32,090 nt of DNA, from assembly GCA_903644075.1 (NCBI GenBank), contig CAHJXH010000019.1, positions 1-32,090 on the forward strand. Reading direction: 5' to 3'. A program made the position numbers and the translations under genes. How positions within the stretch are numbered: the stretch's first letter is position 1; each line of letters starts with the position of its first letter. The notes below the pieces were generated by a model, which worked only from the letters and a program-made list of their open reading frames with translations, was not told where the DNA came from and ran no database searches. This DNA comes from Sphingobacteriaceae bacterium (GTDB lineage: Bacteria; Bacteroidota; Bacteroidia; Sphingobacteriales; Sphingobacteriaceae). Of this stretch, positions 1 through 8,151 are shown one piece after another.

Positions 1-282
1 TCTGTTGCTTTTTTAACCCAAGAGGGCATCAGGGAAAACAGAATTAGTGTTGAGGATTATAAGAGATTAAAAAATAGGCTCGAGAGCGAATTCCATGTAA
101 AGTTTCCTGTTAAAAAAGAACGTAAAAAGGGTTTGGAAGAAAGTGTGAAACGATACGAAAGTTTATCAGAGCGGGATAAAGAACTACTTGGTCCGGATGG
201 ACTTCAAAATTATAAAGAGGACAAAGAGTTATTGGCTAAAGGTGTTGATGTATTCGGTAATTCTTTTGATTCGGGTAAATAG
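1..282 (+). CDS. C-terminal part of an ankyrin-type protein (5' end outside window)
   Basis: An open frame runs from the first base to a TAG at 280-282, giving 93 residues of the C-terminus of a longer protein. No ankyrin repeat lies in the visible part. Its last ~75 residues align with the tail of the next gene: both carry EFHV-FPVK, then KRYESLS, then D-K-LLGP, then a charged helix ending near G-D-F. The gene is therefore a tandem paralog of the 291-1211 gene, and ankyrin repeats upstream are inferred from that. The gap to the next start is only 8 bp, so the two are probably co-transcribed. Function is unknown. Similar ankyrin lipoprotein arrays are sometimes immunity proteins, but nothing visible here tests that. 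Confidence 0.8.
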   Translation, partial: SVAFLTQEGIRENRISVEDYKRLKNRLESEFHVKFPVKKERKKGLEESVKRYESLSERDKELLGPDGLQNYKEDKELLAKGVDVFGNSFDSGK

Positions 283-290
283 ATGATTGT

Positions 291-1211
291 ATGAAGGGGC
301 TGATTTTTCTATTTACTGGTGTATTTATCGCGACCTCGTGCATGAATGTATCCGAAAGTAAATCGAAAAAGAATTGCCCACCTAAAGAATATTTTAGCGG
401 AAGAGATTTAAAGATGGCTGAAGCTATTTATGCAGGGAACATACACCAAATAGAGAATCTTATTAAAACAGGTGGGTATAATGTGAATGGGAGAGGTGAA
501 AATCCCAAGTACACTTATTTAGGTTATGCTGTTCTGGTAGATGAAGTGAAATCAGCAGAAACGTTGTTACTGCTTGGGGCTGATGTTAACTCAACTTCGA
601 TGCAAAAAAATTTAGCGCTGCGTTCAAATATTAGTATTGCTTGCGATAATAAGAATAAAGAGATGATTAATCTGCTACTTAAATATCACGTTAATTTAAA
701 CCCGCCGCTTGATGGTTCACCTATAGAAGGGTTGTTAATTGGTAACGTTGATAAAAGTGAAGTTGATCTGTTACTGAACAAAGGCGCCGATATCAATCAC
801 AAAGATTATGTCGCTGGTGATACACCATTGATCTCGGCTTATCAGATGTTTAAGTTTGATTATGTAAATTATTTTCTCGACAAAGGTGCAAATCCATTAC
901 AGGTGAACTACCAGGGTAATTATCTTGCTTATTTGTTGCAAAAAGATTTGGATGAGCACCGGTTAAATAAAGGCCTGCTTGATGAGATGGCTAAGTTAAA
1001 ACACAGGTTAGAGACCGAATTCCACGTCGTGTTTCCGGTAAAAAGCCAGATGAAAAAAAGCCTTATAGATAAGATAAAACGATATGAAAGTTTATCAGGT
1101 GCCGACAAAACTTTATTAGGCCCGGAAGAAAAAGAAGATTACGAAAAGAATAAGGAAAGACTTGAAAAAGGCTTAGATGGTTTCGACAGGCCACTTGTAC
1201 CCGGACAATAA
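291..1211 (+). CDS. Ankyrin-repeat lipoprotein
   Basis: This 306-residue protein has a lipoprotein signal peptide: a hydrophobic stretch at residues 4-13, then a lipobox ending in TSC with Cys17. It is therefore probably anchored in a membrane facing the periplasm. Residues ~40-215 hold degenerate ankyrin repeats, seen in phrases such as AETLLLLGADVN, LLLKYHVNLNPP, LLLNKGADINHKD and YFLDKGANPL. The last ~75 residues form a charged tail, predicted helical, that is shared with the partial gene just upstream. Ankyrin repeats bind proteins; the partner is unknown. The start at 291 is the one that gives a signal peptide, and it lies 8 bp after the previous stop. A strong terminator follows. The ankyrin assignment is good; the biological role is not known. 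Confidence 0.85.
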   Translation: MKGLIFLFTGVFIATSCMNVSESKSKKNCPPKEYFSGRDLKMAEAIYAGNIHQIENLIKTGGYNVNGRGENPKYTYLGYAVLVDEVKSAETLLLLGADVNSTSMQKNLALRSNISIACDNKNKEMINLLLKYHVNLNPPLDGSPIEGLLIGNVDKSEVDLLLNKGADINHKDYVAGDTPLISAYQMFKFDYVNYFLDKGANPLQVNYQGNYLAYLLQKDLDEHRLNKGLLDEMAKLKHRLETEFHVVFPVKSQMKKSLIDKIKRYESLSGADKTLLGPEEKEDYEKNKERLEKGLDGFDRPLVPGQ

Positions 1212-1277
1212 TAATTGATAATCGGAGCTAAATTTCGTCGGGGAAAACTTAAAGCCAGGTTACGCAGAGATGGATTA

Positions 1278-1318
1278 AAACAAAGCAGGCGATCATTAAT
1301 CGCCTGCTTTGTTTTTTA
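1278..1318. terminator. Bidirectional rho-independent terminator
   Basis: A perfect 16-bp inverted repeat (1278-1293 with 1299-1314) encloses a 5-nt loop and is followed by T residues on the plus strand. A run of A residues precedes it, so it can also work on the minus strand. It lies between the convergent ankyrin gene and DUF2911 gene and probably serves both. Confidence 0.9.
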
Positions 1319-1327
1319 TAGAACTGA

Positions 1328-1861
1328 TTACTTAACCCACACTGGAACAATCAAATTTTCCCAGGCCAGAGCGAAACCTTTATCAGAAATCTGGTAAACC
1401 AAACGTTCTTTCGTTTCTGATGATTTTACCGGTTTAGTGGTTACTACTAATACATCTTTAGATGCATCATCAGTAGTAGAGCCATCGCGGTTAATACCCC
1501 ATTGACCAGTTTGTGAATTGAAAATGATTTTCCATTCTTTTTCGCCAGGAATAGCATACAAGCTATATTTTCCTGCCGGAAGGGTTTTACCTTGAATGGT
1601 TAATGCTTTATCTGTTGTAAAAATGGTTGCCTGGTTAGCACCTGCGCGCCATACTTTATCATATGGTACCAAGCCTCCCCAAATTTGGCGGCCTTTAACT
1701 GCAGGGCTGCTGTAGTTAATAGTCACAGTGGCACCTTTGATGCTCCCAGTTGCTGTTTCGGCAGGGCTTGCCGGGGCTGGTTTATCTTGTGCCATAATGG
1801 TTAAGGTCATTAACATGCTGAATAATGACAGCAGGAATGATTTTTTTAAGATTTTGCTCAT
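1328..1861 (-). CDS. Secreted DUF2911 family protein
   Basis: The protein has 177 residues if started at 1861 (MSKILKKSF). The open frame extends 12 codons further upstream, but this start places the hydrophobic signal peptide directly at the N-terminus, with likely cleavage after MAQ. The mature part matches the DUF2911 family as I know it: INYSSPAVKGR, then GGLVPYDKVWRAGANQAT near the N-terminus, then LPAGKYSLYAIPG and WKIIFN. DUF2911 proteins are small exported beta-rich proteins common in Bacteroidota, with no established activity. The gene stands alone, convergent with the ankyrin gene and sharing its terminator. It is separated by a repeat element from the minus-strand peptidase gene that ends downstream of that repeat. 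Family assignment is secure; function is unknown. Confidence 0.9.
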   Translation of the reverse strand: MSKILKKSFLLSLFSMLMTLTIMAQDKPAPASPAETATGSIKGATVTINYSSPAVKGRQIWGGLVPYDKVWRAGANQATIFTTDKALTIQGKTLPAGKYSLYAIPGEKEWKIIFNSQTGQWGINRDGSTTDDASKDVLVVTTKPVKSSETKERLVYQISDKGFALAWENLIVPVWVK

Positions 1862-1953
1862 GCGATTCAATGTTTTCTGTTGGTTAATAAGAAGCAAGTT
1901 ACAAGATATTGATGAATAAAAGAGTAAAAAGAGAAGGCGGCCGAACCTTATAA

Positions 1954-2035
1954 CGTCATTGCGAGGTATGAAGTAATCCCCGATCTACAGAGTGGCTCTG
2001 TAAAGTTCGCGATTGCTTCGTACTTCGCAATGACG
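1954..2035. repeat. REP-like intergenic hairpin element, copy 1
   Basis: A 25-bp arm at 1954-1978 is repeated inverted at 2011-2035 with three mismatches. Between them is a second small hairpin (tacagag, tgg, ctctgta at 1986-2002). A third half-arm resembling the same consensus (cctcgcaatg) lies at about 2076-2086, just before the end of the peptidase gene. The arms read like cgtcattgcgagg-acgaagc, a motif that recurs at 13606-13630 and in a variant form near 18748-18767. The whole 1898-2096 gap holds this element and no gene. Confidence 0.8.
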
Positions 2036-2096
2036 TGGTGGAGAGTATTGGCTACGAGTTTGCTCGTCGTACCTCCTCGCAATGAAACTTTTTGAG

Positions 2097-4574
2097 TTAC
2101 TTCAACCCCTTTATAGCATCCTCTGCAACTTTAGCGGATGCATCATCATTCATTTTTAAACGTGCATCGCGAATGTTGTTCAGATGATCAACTATCGCAG
2201 ATACAAAACCTGCATTTCTAACCATTTTGCCAGTTTTCAACAATTCGGCAATACCTTGCTGTGCGTAGGCTGGCGATTTTACATGTGCCGTCATGGTGGC
2301 AAAGTTTTCCATCAATTCAACGCGTTCGGCGCGGCGTGAGGTTTTGAACTGGTCGTAAACAAATGGCCATTCTTTGTCCTCGCCGCTGGCTGCTAAAATG
2401 TAAACCACGCGCAGTTTTAACGGGCCTTCACTATCCGCTTTTAGTTTGTTGGCATAGGTTAAGCCTTCGGCAGGGTTAATCTGGTAAATGCCGTTTAATG
2501 CCGCGGCTTGTACTGCATACGATTCGCTGCCGATACCTTGTTTAAACAAGTTATAATAACCTTGAGATTTTTGTTTGGCCAGTACATTCAATGCAGCTGC
2601 TTGTACCAATGTGTTTTTGCTGCTTTGTGCTACAGTAGCCAAAACTGGTAATGCTGCATTGCGTACGTCGGCATTGTTTAGGTTGAGGCCCTGTATGGCT
2701 TCAATTTGTAAAGGGGCATATTTATCCTGCAGGGCAGCAATTAGTACTTTACGGGCACCTTCATTATCCTGGTGAGGGGCAAGGGCTTCGAGAGCCTCGT
2801 GCCTGTCGAGGTAAAGCGGGCCGTTAAAATATTGGTAAGCAAATTCGGCAGGGGTTTTATTGTCGACTTTTAGGGCTAATAAAACTTTATCGGCATCCAC
2901 ATTTACTAAGTTGGGTTTAGCACCTAAATGGAAAGTTAAAGTATCAGCTTTGCTGCGCATCCAAACTTGCTTGCGTTCTTTATTGCTGTTGTTGTAAATG
3001 TCAACATTCAACGGCAAGATAAAAGCATCACCATCCTGAGTTTGTTGTAGGAAAACCTTTTGCGTTTTGGTATCCTCATCCCACTGGTAGCTAATGTTTA
3101 ACACCGGGTGGCCTGCTCCGTAATACCATTGGTTAAAGAACCAATTTAAATCCTTTCCGCTGGCTTCTTCCATGGCTAAACGCACCTGCTGGGCTTCGCC
3201 GGTTTTAAAGGCGTTGGTTTTTAGATAGATGTTGAGGCCTTTATAAAAAGCTTCGTTACCTAAATAATGACGAAGCATGTTTAAAATGCGGCCACCTTTT
3301 TCATAAGTTACTACGTCGAAAACATCTTCCTTGTCGTCATAATGGAAACGTACCAAAGGTTCGGTATAAGCTTTTGGTGATGACAGGTATTTCTGCATCG
3401 CTTTATAGTTGTACTCATTACCTGCATCCATGCCGTTTTTATGCTCCATCCACATGGTTTCGCTAAAATCGGCGAATGATTCATTAACGGTTAAATTGCT
3501 CCAGCTTTCGGCAGTAACATAATCGCCAAACCACTGGTGGAACAATTCGTGTACAATGTCAATTCGGCTTTCATCGCCGCCATCAATCAGTTCGCGGCGG
3601 GTGTGTTGTACCTGCTCACCGTGTAGGGTTGCAGATGTATTTTCCATTGCGCCGCTTACATAATCGCGCACTACAATCTGGGCATATTTATTCCATGGGT
3701 AATCAACTCCTAAAGTTTTTGAGTAAAACTCCATCACTTCTGGCGTAAAACCGAAAATATCTTTAGCGTATGGTGCATATTTAGGTTCGAGGTAATAGCT
3801 CACTTCTTTGCCTCGCCATTGGTCGCGGTAAATTTTGAAGTTACCCACCGCCATCATAAACAGGTAAGGTGCATGCGGCAAATCTTGTTTCCAGGTATCA
3901 GTACGGGTACCATCAGCATTCTTTTTCTGTGAAGCTAAACGGCCGTTTGATAGGGTTACATATTTGCCCGGCACCGTCATGCTGATCTCGTCAGTAGTCT
4001 TCTGGTTCGGCTTATCAATAGTAGGGAACCAGGCCGACGAACTTTCAGATTCGCCCTGCGTCCAGATCTGTACCGGTTTGCCTTTCTCGGTACTGTCGGG
4101 GTTGATAAAAAACAATCCCTTATCTGAGTTAATAGCAGCGCTACCACCGGCTTTCAATTCATTAGGTTTTGATGTATAGTCGATATAAATGGTATAGCTC
4201 TCGGTATTTGTATATTTTTTATCGAGGTTAATATTAATCGACCGTTCATCGTAAGTATACTTCAGCGGAGTATTCTTTCCGTTTTTAACAACCGATATAT
4301 TATGAATGTCCATCCCCTTGGCATCCAGCCTTAGCGAATCGGTAGCATACATGTGCGGCTTTAAAGTAACCCACTCTTTACCGTACAGGTAGCGTTTTTT
4401 ATAATCAAACCTTACATCCAGTTTGGTATGTACCAGATCGTTAATCTTAGTAGTAGTTTCGCGGTAAATGCTCATCGGGTCGGCATTACTCTCCGTTTGT
4501 GCCTGTGCTTCCGATGTTTTAAGCGATACGGTGAATATGGCCGCTATCGCTAAAGCGGGGTATTTTAAATGCAT
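2097..4574 (-). CDS. Secreted M1 family zinc aminopeptidase
   Basis: This 825-residue protein starts with a signal peptide (hydrophobic residues ~7-18, likely cleavage after AQA near residue 25), so it works outside the cytoplasm. The central domain has the M1 hallmarks. The exopeptidase motif GAMEN lies near residue 308. The zinc site HELFH lies near residue 342, followed 18 residues later by the third ligand Glu in NESF. The C-terminal third is helical with alanine-rich repeats of HEAT/ARM type (for example LVQAAALNVLA and YAVQAAALNGI), as in leukotriene-A4-hydrolase-like and Bacteroidota M1 enzymes. It should remove N-terminal residues from peptides. Its start lies 5 bp after the stop of the amidohydrolase gene, so the two form one operon. 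The length is normal for a secreted M1 enzyme with helical repeats. Confidence 0.95.
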   Translation of the reverse strand: MHLKYPALAIAAIFTVSLKTSEAQAQTESNADPMSIYRETTTKINDLVHTKLDVRFDYKKRYLYGKEWVTLKPHMYATDSLRLDAKGMDIHNISVVKNGKNTPLKYTYDERSININLDKKYTNTESYTIYIDYTSKPNELKAGGSAAINSDKGLFFINPDSTEKGKPVQIWTQGESESSSAWFPTIDKPNQKTTDEISMTVPGKYVTLSNGRLASQKKNADGTRTDTWKQDLPHAPYLFMMAVGNFKIYRDQWRGKEVSYYLEPKYAPYAKDIFGFTPEVMEFYSKTLGVDYPWNKYAQIVVRDYVSGAMENTSATLHGEQVQHTRRELIDGGDESRIDIVHELFHQWFGDYVTAESWSNLTVNESFADFSETMWMEHKNGMDAGNEYNYKAMQKYLSSPKAYTEPLVRFHYDDKEDVFDVVTYEKGGRILNMLRHYLGNEAFYKGLNIYLKTNAFKTGEAQQVRLAMEEASGKDLNWFFNQWYYGAGHPVLNISYQWDEDTKTQKVFLQQTQDGDAFILPLNVDIYNNSNKERKQVWMRSKADTLTFHLGAKPNLVNVDADKVLLALKVDNKTPAEFAYQYFNGPLYLDRHEALEALAPHQDNEGARKVLIAALQDKYAPLQIEAIQGLNLNNADVRNAALPVLATVAQSSKNTLVQAAALNVLAKQKSQGYYNLFKQGIGSESYAVQAAALNGIYQINPAEGLTYANKLKADSEGPLKLRVVYILAASGEDKEWPFVYDQFKTSRRAERVELMENFATMTAHVKSPAYAQQGIAELLKTGKMVRNAGFVSAIVDHLNNIRDARLKMNDDASAKVAEDAIKGLK

Positions 4575-4579
4575 AATAA

Positions 4580-5860
4580 TTATTGGTTCTTGTAAATCTT
4601 TCCTTCTTTCATCACAAAGGCCATGTTGCCCATTGCTTTGATATCTTGCAGCGGATCTCCGTCAACGGCCACAATATCCGCAAATTTACCTTTAGTAATG
4701 CTACCGGTTATTGCCGTTATGCCTAATAAGTCAGCAGCGCTGGTGGTTGCAGCTTTAATTGCTTCCATTGGCGGCATGCCGGCTTCAACCATATAGCCAA
4801 ATTCCATCCAGTTTTTACCATGCGGGTAAACGCCCGCATCGGTACCGAAAGCAATTTTTACACCTGCCTTGTAAGCTTTACCAAAAGTATTTTGGATCAC
4901 CGGGCCAACCTCTAAAGCCTTGCGCGCAATTACCGGCGGAAAGTAACCTTTAATCTTAGCCGAATCCATTACCGAGCGGCCTGCAATAATGGTTGGCACC
5001 AAATAAACGCCATTCTTTTTAGCCAGGTCCATGTCTTCTGCATCCATAAATGTGCCGTGCTCTATCGAGGTTACGCCGCCTAAAATGGCGCGTCTGATGC
5101 CTTCTGCGCCGTGGGCATGACAGGCTACCTTCATCCCGTAATCTTTAGCAGTTTCTACCACAGCCTTAATTTCTTCAATGCTGAATTGTGCACCCGAACC
5201 GTCTTCGCTTAAATCCAGCACACCACCGGTGGAGGCTATTTTGATCAGATTTGATCCCCGTTTGAATTGCAAACGAACGGCTTTAATCAGTTCATCTTTG
5301 CCATCGGCAATACCATCATCCGGCCCTTGCGGGTGAGCGAATGCATCATCCCTAAAACCATCAGAACTATCCATATGGCCGCCGCTGGCAGAAATTGCAC
5401 GGCCGGCAGTATAAATCCGCGGGCCATCAACCAAACCCTGGGCAACAGCTTTGCGCAGGCTAATATTTACACCAGAACCACCCAGATCGCGCACGGTAGT
5501 AAAACCGGCCATCAGTGTAGTTTTGGCGTGAACGGCGGCATGGTAAGCAATATCTGCATCTGTAAAGCGAAAATGATCCAACGCCGAACTTTTGGTGAAC
5601 TCATCTTCGAGGTGCACATGGCAGTCGATCAAGCCGGGCATTACGGTTTTATTTTTCAGTTCAATCACTTGATCGGCTGATGTGCCTGTGGTATACCCTT
5701 TTTCTATACCGGAAATTTTATTGCCTTCTACTACAATAGTTACCTCACTTTGGGGCGAATTTGCCACACCGTCTATTAATTTTCCACAGTGGATATACGT
5801 TTTTTGGGCAACAGCCAGCTGGGTAGCGGCAATTAATAACAAGGGTAAAAGTTTTTTCAT
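4580..5860 (-). CDS. Secreted metal-dependent amidohydrolase (Xaa-Pro dipeptidase-like)
   Basis: This 426-residue protein has a clear signal peptide (MKKLLPLLLIAATQLAVAQ). It carries the amidohydrolase-superfamily metal ligands in order: the HxH pair H81/H83 in DCHVHLED, a probable carboxylated K207 in LIKIASTGG, H248/H250 in ACHAHG, H268 in SIEHGT and D341 in GTDAG. This pattern matches the imidazolonepropionase/prolidase-like branch (COG1228), whose characterised members hydrolyse Xaa-Pro or other N-acyl dipeptides; the actual substrate cannot be read from sequence. It is the first gene of an operon with the M1 aminopeptidase, 5 bp apart. Together they suggest extracytoplasmic breakdown of peptides: the aminopeptidase trims, and this enzyme may finish dipeptides. 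Confidence 0.9.
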   Translation of the reverse strand: MKKLLPLLLIAATQLAVAQKTYIHCGKLIDGVANSPQSEVTIVVEGNKISGIEKGYTTGTSADQVIELKNKTVMPGLIDCHVHLEDEFTKSSALDHFRFTDADIAYHAAVHAKTTLMAGFTTVRDLGGSGVNISLRKAVAQGLVDGPRIYTAGRAISASGGHMDSSDGFRDDAFAHPQGPDDGIADGKDELIKAVRLQFKRGSNLIKIASTGGVLDLSEDGSGAQFSIEEIKAVVETAKDYGMKVACHAHGAEGIRRAILGGVTSIEHGTFMDAEDMDLAKKNGVYLVPTIIAGRSVMDSAKIKGYFPPVIARKALEVGPVIQNTFGKAYKAGVKIAFGTDAGVYPHGKNWMEFGYMVEAGMPPMEAIKAATTSAADLLGITAITGSITKGKFADIVAVDGDPLQDIKAMGNMAFVMKEGKIYKNQ

Positions 5861-6020
5861 GGTGCTTTTTTGATTGAGTTTCTTGCGGTAAGTTAGTTAA
5901 GCTTCAATATATGAACTTTTAGCAATTAGCAGTGTGCAAATAATTTACTTGTTGGTTGTACCACTGCTTATACTGGCACCTTAATTGAATTACCTCTGTA
6001 GTGTTGAACAGATAGAAAAA

Positions 6021-6025
6021 GGAGG
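6021..6025 (+). promoter_or_regulatory. Strong Shine-Dalgarno site
   Basis: GGAGG (preceded by AA) sits 5 nt before the ATG at 6031. Most genes in this window lack such a site, as is usual in Bacteroidota, so its presence supports this short reading frame being translated. Confidence 0.7.
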
Positions 6026-6030
6026 ACAGT

Positions 6031-6222
6031 ATGAATTCGTTTAGAATAGTTTTATCATTGGCAATTATATTTATAATAGGCATTGCCGCAAACTCGACTA
6101 AGGGTTATATGTTTTTTTACAGGCACATCGATATTTTATTATTGATATGTAGTGTGGCCTTTCTGCTGTTTGTACTTGCGGCAACCGCTTACCGAAAAAT
6201 TAAAAACGGAACTTCAGTATAA
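6031..6222 (+). CDS. Two-helix membrane miniprotein
   Basis: This 63-residue protein consists almost entirely of two hydrophobic segments (about residues 5-20 and 34-53), separated by a short polar loop with KGYMFFYRH and ended by a basic tail (YRKIKNG). I do not recognise a family. Support for it being real comes from the strong ribosome-binding site 5 nt upstream and a terminator hairpin that begins at its stop codon. It is a single-gene unit, divergent from the amidohydrolase operon. The next gene also encodes a two-helix small protein of similar size, but the two sequences are not obviously related. A role as a small membrane regulator is possible but untested. Confidence 0.65.
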   Translation: MNSFRIVLSLAIIFIIGIAANSTKGYMFFYRHIDILLLICSVAFLLFVLAATAYRKIKNGTSV

Positions 6223-6256
6223 CAATAAAGGTCTCAATTTTGAGGCCTTTATTGTT
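6221..6256 (+). terminator. Terminator hairpin
   Basis: A 16-bp stem with one G-U pair (6221-6236 with 6241-6256) and a 4-nt loop starts inside the stop codon of the miniprotein gene. The downstream arm contains cctttattgtt, but there is only a weak T tract. Confidence 0.75.
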
Positions 6257-6326
6257 ATATTTAATGCTTGATTTTTAGTAACTTAGTTATATAATATCGT
6301 ATATCATTATACATAATTATATAGGT

Positions 6327-6536
6327 ATGAATTTTCTTAAAGAGTTATTACTGGCCTTTGTTACCGTTACGGTTGTTGTGTTTATATTTCACTACAGCTT
6401 TGATAGCCACAGGCTGATTTTTAAAACCATTGTACTTCACTCCATCGAAAGTGGGATAATGGTAACATTAGGTATTGCTTCAGTTAGATTGATAAGGCTT
6501 GCCTATAATAAGCATCATAATAAACACGTGGCCTGA
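6327..6536 (+). CDS. Two-helix membrane miniprotein
   Basis: This 69-residue protein has a first hydrophobic segment at about residues 6-22 (LLLAFVTVTVVVFIFHY) and a second at about 43-58 (GIMVTLGIASVRLIRL), ending in a His/Lys-rich tail (NKHHNKH). I recognise no family. It sits alone between two terminator hairpins, with no strong ribosome-binding site. Codon use looks similar to its neighbours and the frame is closed by a strong terminator 14 bp downstream, which supports a real gene. The region from 6257 to 6326 is A+T-rich and may hold its promoter. Confidence 0.6.
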   Translation: MNFLKELLLAFVTVTVVVFIFHYSFDSHRLIFKTIVLHSIESGIMVTLGIASVRLIRLAYNKHHNKHVA

Positions 6537-6550
6537 AAGAGAGGTTACAT

Positions 6551-6596
6551 TAAACGGAAAAAGCCGCAGATTATAATCTGCGGCTTTTTCCGTTTA
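6551..6596. terminator. Perfect bidirectional terminator
   Basis: The 46 bases form a perfect palindrome (6551-6573 with 6574-6596) with a G+C-rich core (gccgcaga) flanked by A and T runs on each side. It lies between the convergent miniprotein and bacilliredoxin genes and can terminate both. Confidence 0.9.
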
Positions 6597-6608
6597 ATTA
6601 TATGCTGA

Positions 6609-7022
6609 TTAGCAGTACTGATCAAAAGCGTGGATCAGGTTATCGGCAATCATTTGGGCATTGCGGCCTTCAATTTGGTGGCGCTCTATCATGTGTACCA
6701 ATTTACCATCTTTAAACAAAGCCATTGATGGCGATGATGGAGGGTAAGGCAACATATAGTTACGTGCAGTATCAACAGCATCTTTTTCCATGCCTGCAAA
6801 TACGGTTACTAACCTATCCGGGCGTTTTTCGTAACCGGCAGCAACTTTAGCAGCAGGGCGTGCATTGGCAGCAGCGCAACCGCAAACAGAGTTTACCATT
6901 ACTAATACGGTACCTTCGCTTTCAACAGCGCCTTTTACCGCATCGGCATCTAGCAGCTCTTCGAAGCCCGCGTTTGTTAAATCAGCCCGCATTGGAGCCA
7001 CTAAATATTCTGGATACATCAT
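6609..7022 (-). CDS. BrxA/BrxB family bacilliredoxin
   Basis: This 137-residue thioredoxin-fold protein matches the BrxA/BrxB (YphP/YqiW, DUF1094) family: MYPEYLVAPMR at the N-terminus, the active-site SVCGCAAANARPA with the CGC pair near residues 47-49, then VFAGMEKDAV, PSSPSMALFKDG and IERHQIEGR. In Bacillus, bacilliredoxins remove bacillithiol from oxidised proteins. Bacteroidota also carry members, so a de-bacillithiolation or disulfide-isomerase role is the family expectation. The start at 7022 (MMYPEYL; 7019 is equally possible) was chosen because the frame upstream of it encodes a hydrophobic stretch not seen in the family. A C-terminal Cys (QYC) is present. The gene is divergent from the M23 peptidase. 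Confidence 0.92.
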   Translation of the reverse strand: MMYPEYLVAPMRADLTNAGFEELLDADAVKGAVESEGTVLVMVNSVCGCAAANARPAAKVAAGYEKRPDRLVTVFAGMEKDAVDTARNYMLPYPPSSPSMALFKDGKLVHMIERHQIEGRNAQMIADNLIHAFDQYC

Positions 7023-7042
7023 TTTCTTATATATTTGGATTA

Positions 7043-7050
7043 CAAAAATA
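7043..7050 (-). promoter_or_regulatory. Possible -7 element for the bacilliredoxin gene
   Basis: Read on the minus strand this is TATTTTTG, which fits the Bacteroidota -7 consensus TANNTTTG, about 20 bp before the chosen start. I see no TTG at the expected -33 spacing, so this is tentative. It also favours the start at 7022 over the longer frame. Confidence 0.4.
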
Positions 7051-7166
7051 ACGATTAAGCACTGAAATAATTTTGCATAACAAAATAATAACATTGCGTT
7101 GACGTTACTTTTTATGCCGGCATCCGTATAAGGCGCCGAACCCTGATTAAAAATTTAAACTATTGT

Positions 7167-8051
7167 ATGAACTTAAAACAAATGGATTTAGGTGTGGACG
7201 AGGTATTGATGGAGCGCGATTATCAGCCAAAAGTATTACAGGTTAAAGAAAAGCATTTTAAAAGATTAAAGTTTACAGCAGTTGCAGCTGTTTGCTTAGC
7301 CACAATATTAACCTACACAGTTAAGCAATTGCATGATGCCAGCGAACAAAAAGCGCAGGAAAATGCAAAACTAATATCGCAGATCTCGGCCCTGAGAAGT
7401 CAGGTTGACGAAAGTTCGACCAAGCTCGAAGCTATTACCGCATCGAGCGATAGCAGCAACACTAAAGCGCTAAGCTATATAGATGGTATACAAACCAGCT
7501 TGAAAAAAATTAATGATTACCTGGGTAAACGCGGTTTAAGAGCGGTTTCTTTCAGAGGCATTAAAACCGGCAGCGATAAAAAAATAAGCAACTTGCAATT
7601 GTATTCTAAATACAATAGTTATTTGGAGCAGCTGGTTAACAATGTAGCCATGGTGCCTATGGGTTATCCGCGGGCTGCCAACTTTACATCATTTTTCGGT
7701 TACCGTGGTAACCCGTTCGATTTTGGCGGCCGTAACGAGTTTCACCCTGGGCTTGATTTTAAAGGTAAAATAGGCGACCCGGTTAAATGCACCGCCAGCG
7801 GTAAAGTAATTTTTACAGGCAAAGCAGGTGGTTACGGTAACTGCGTACGTATACAGCATCTGGGCAATATCGAAACCTGGTACGGGCACCTATCGCGCAT
7901 TAATGTGCACGAAGGCCAGCGTGTAACCGTGGGCGATGTTATTGGTAAGGTAGGTTCAACAGGCCGTTCAACCGGCCCACATTTGCATTACGAAGTGCGT
8001 AGAAATGGCAAACCAGTTAATCCGGTACAGTATTTAACATTGAATCAATAG
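7167..8051 (+). CDS. Membrane-anchored M23 (LytM) family endopeptidase
   Basis: This 294-residue protein has a cytoplasmic N-terminus of about 33 residues and one membrane segment (about 34-52). A predicted coiled coil follows (about 55-125, rich in Q/K/E/S), and the C-terminal M23 domain spans about 170-290. The zinc and catalytic residues are present: H193 and D197 in HPGLDF, H241 in YGHLS, and H272/H274 in HLHYE. All ligands being intact, it is expected to cut peptidoglycan cross-bridges or stem peptides in the periplasm rather than to be a degenerate regulator. The layout resembles the N-terminal helix plus LytM proteins used in cell-wall remodelling in Bacteroidota. It is a single-gene unit with its own terminator, divergent from the bacilliredoxin. 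Confidence 0.93.
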   Translation: MNLKQMDLGVDEVLMERDYQPKVLQVKEKHFKRLKFTAVAAVCLATILTYTVKQLHDASEQKAQENAKLISQISALRSQVDESSTKLEAITASSDSSNTKALSYIDGIQTSLKKINDYLGKRGLRAVSFRGIKTGSDKKISNLQLYSKYNSYLEQLVNNVAMVPMGYPRAANFTSFFGYRGNPFDFGGRNEFHPGLDFKGKIGDPVKCTASGKVIFTGKAGGYGNCVRIQHLGNIETWYGHLSRINVHEGQRVTVGDVIGKVGSTGRSTGPHLHYEVRRNGKPVNPVQYLTLNQ

Positions 8052-8079
8052 GCGAAAATTTCCGCTAATAAATATCTTG

Positions 8080-8115
8080 AGCCCTGCATTGTTAAAAGCA
8101 ATGCGGGGCTTTTTG
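8080..8115 (+). terminator. Rho-independent terminator of the M23 gene
   Basis: An 11-bp stem with one G-U pair (8080-8090 with 8100-8110) and a 9-nt loop is followed by a T tract. Confidence 0.85.
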
Positions 8116-8151
8116 TTGGATATAAATATTGTTTAGTTTAACATAGCCGTA

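Noticed and set aside
1215-1397. 60-residue open frame on the plus strand after the ankyrin gene
   Set aside because: It runs through the strong terminator hairpin and into the 3' end of the DUF2911 gene, and the product is basic with no recognisable feature.
5267-5680. 137-residue open frame opposite the amidohydrolase
   Set aside because: It lies wholly antisense to a gene with intact metal ligands and a signal peptide, and its product has no domain I know.
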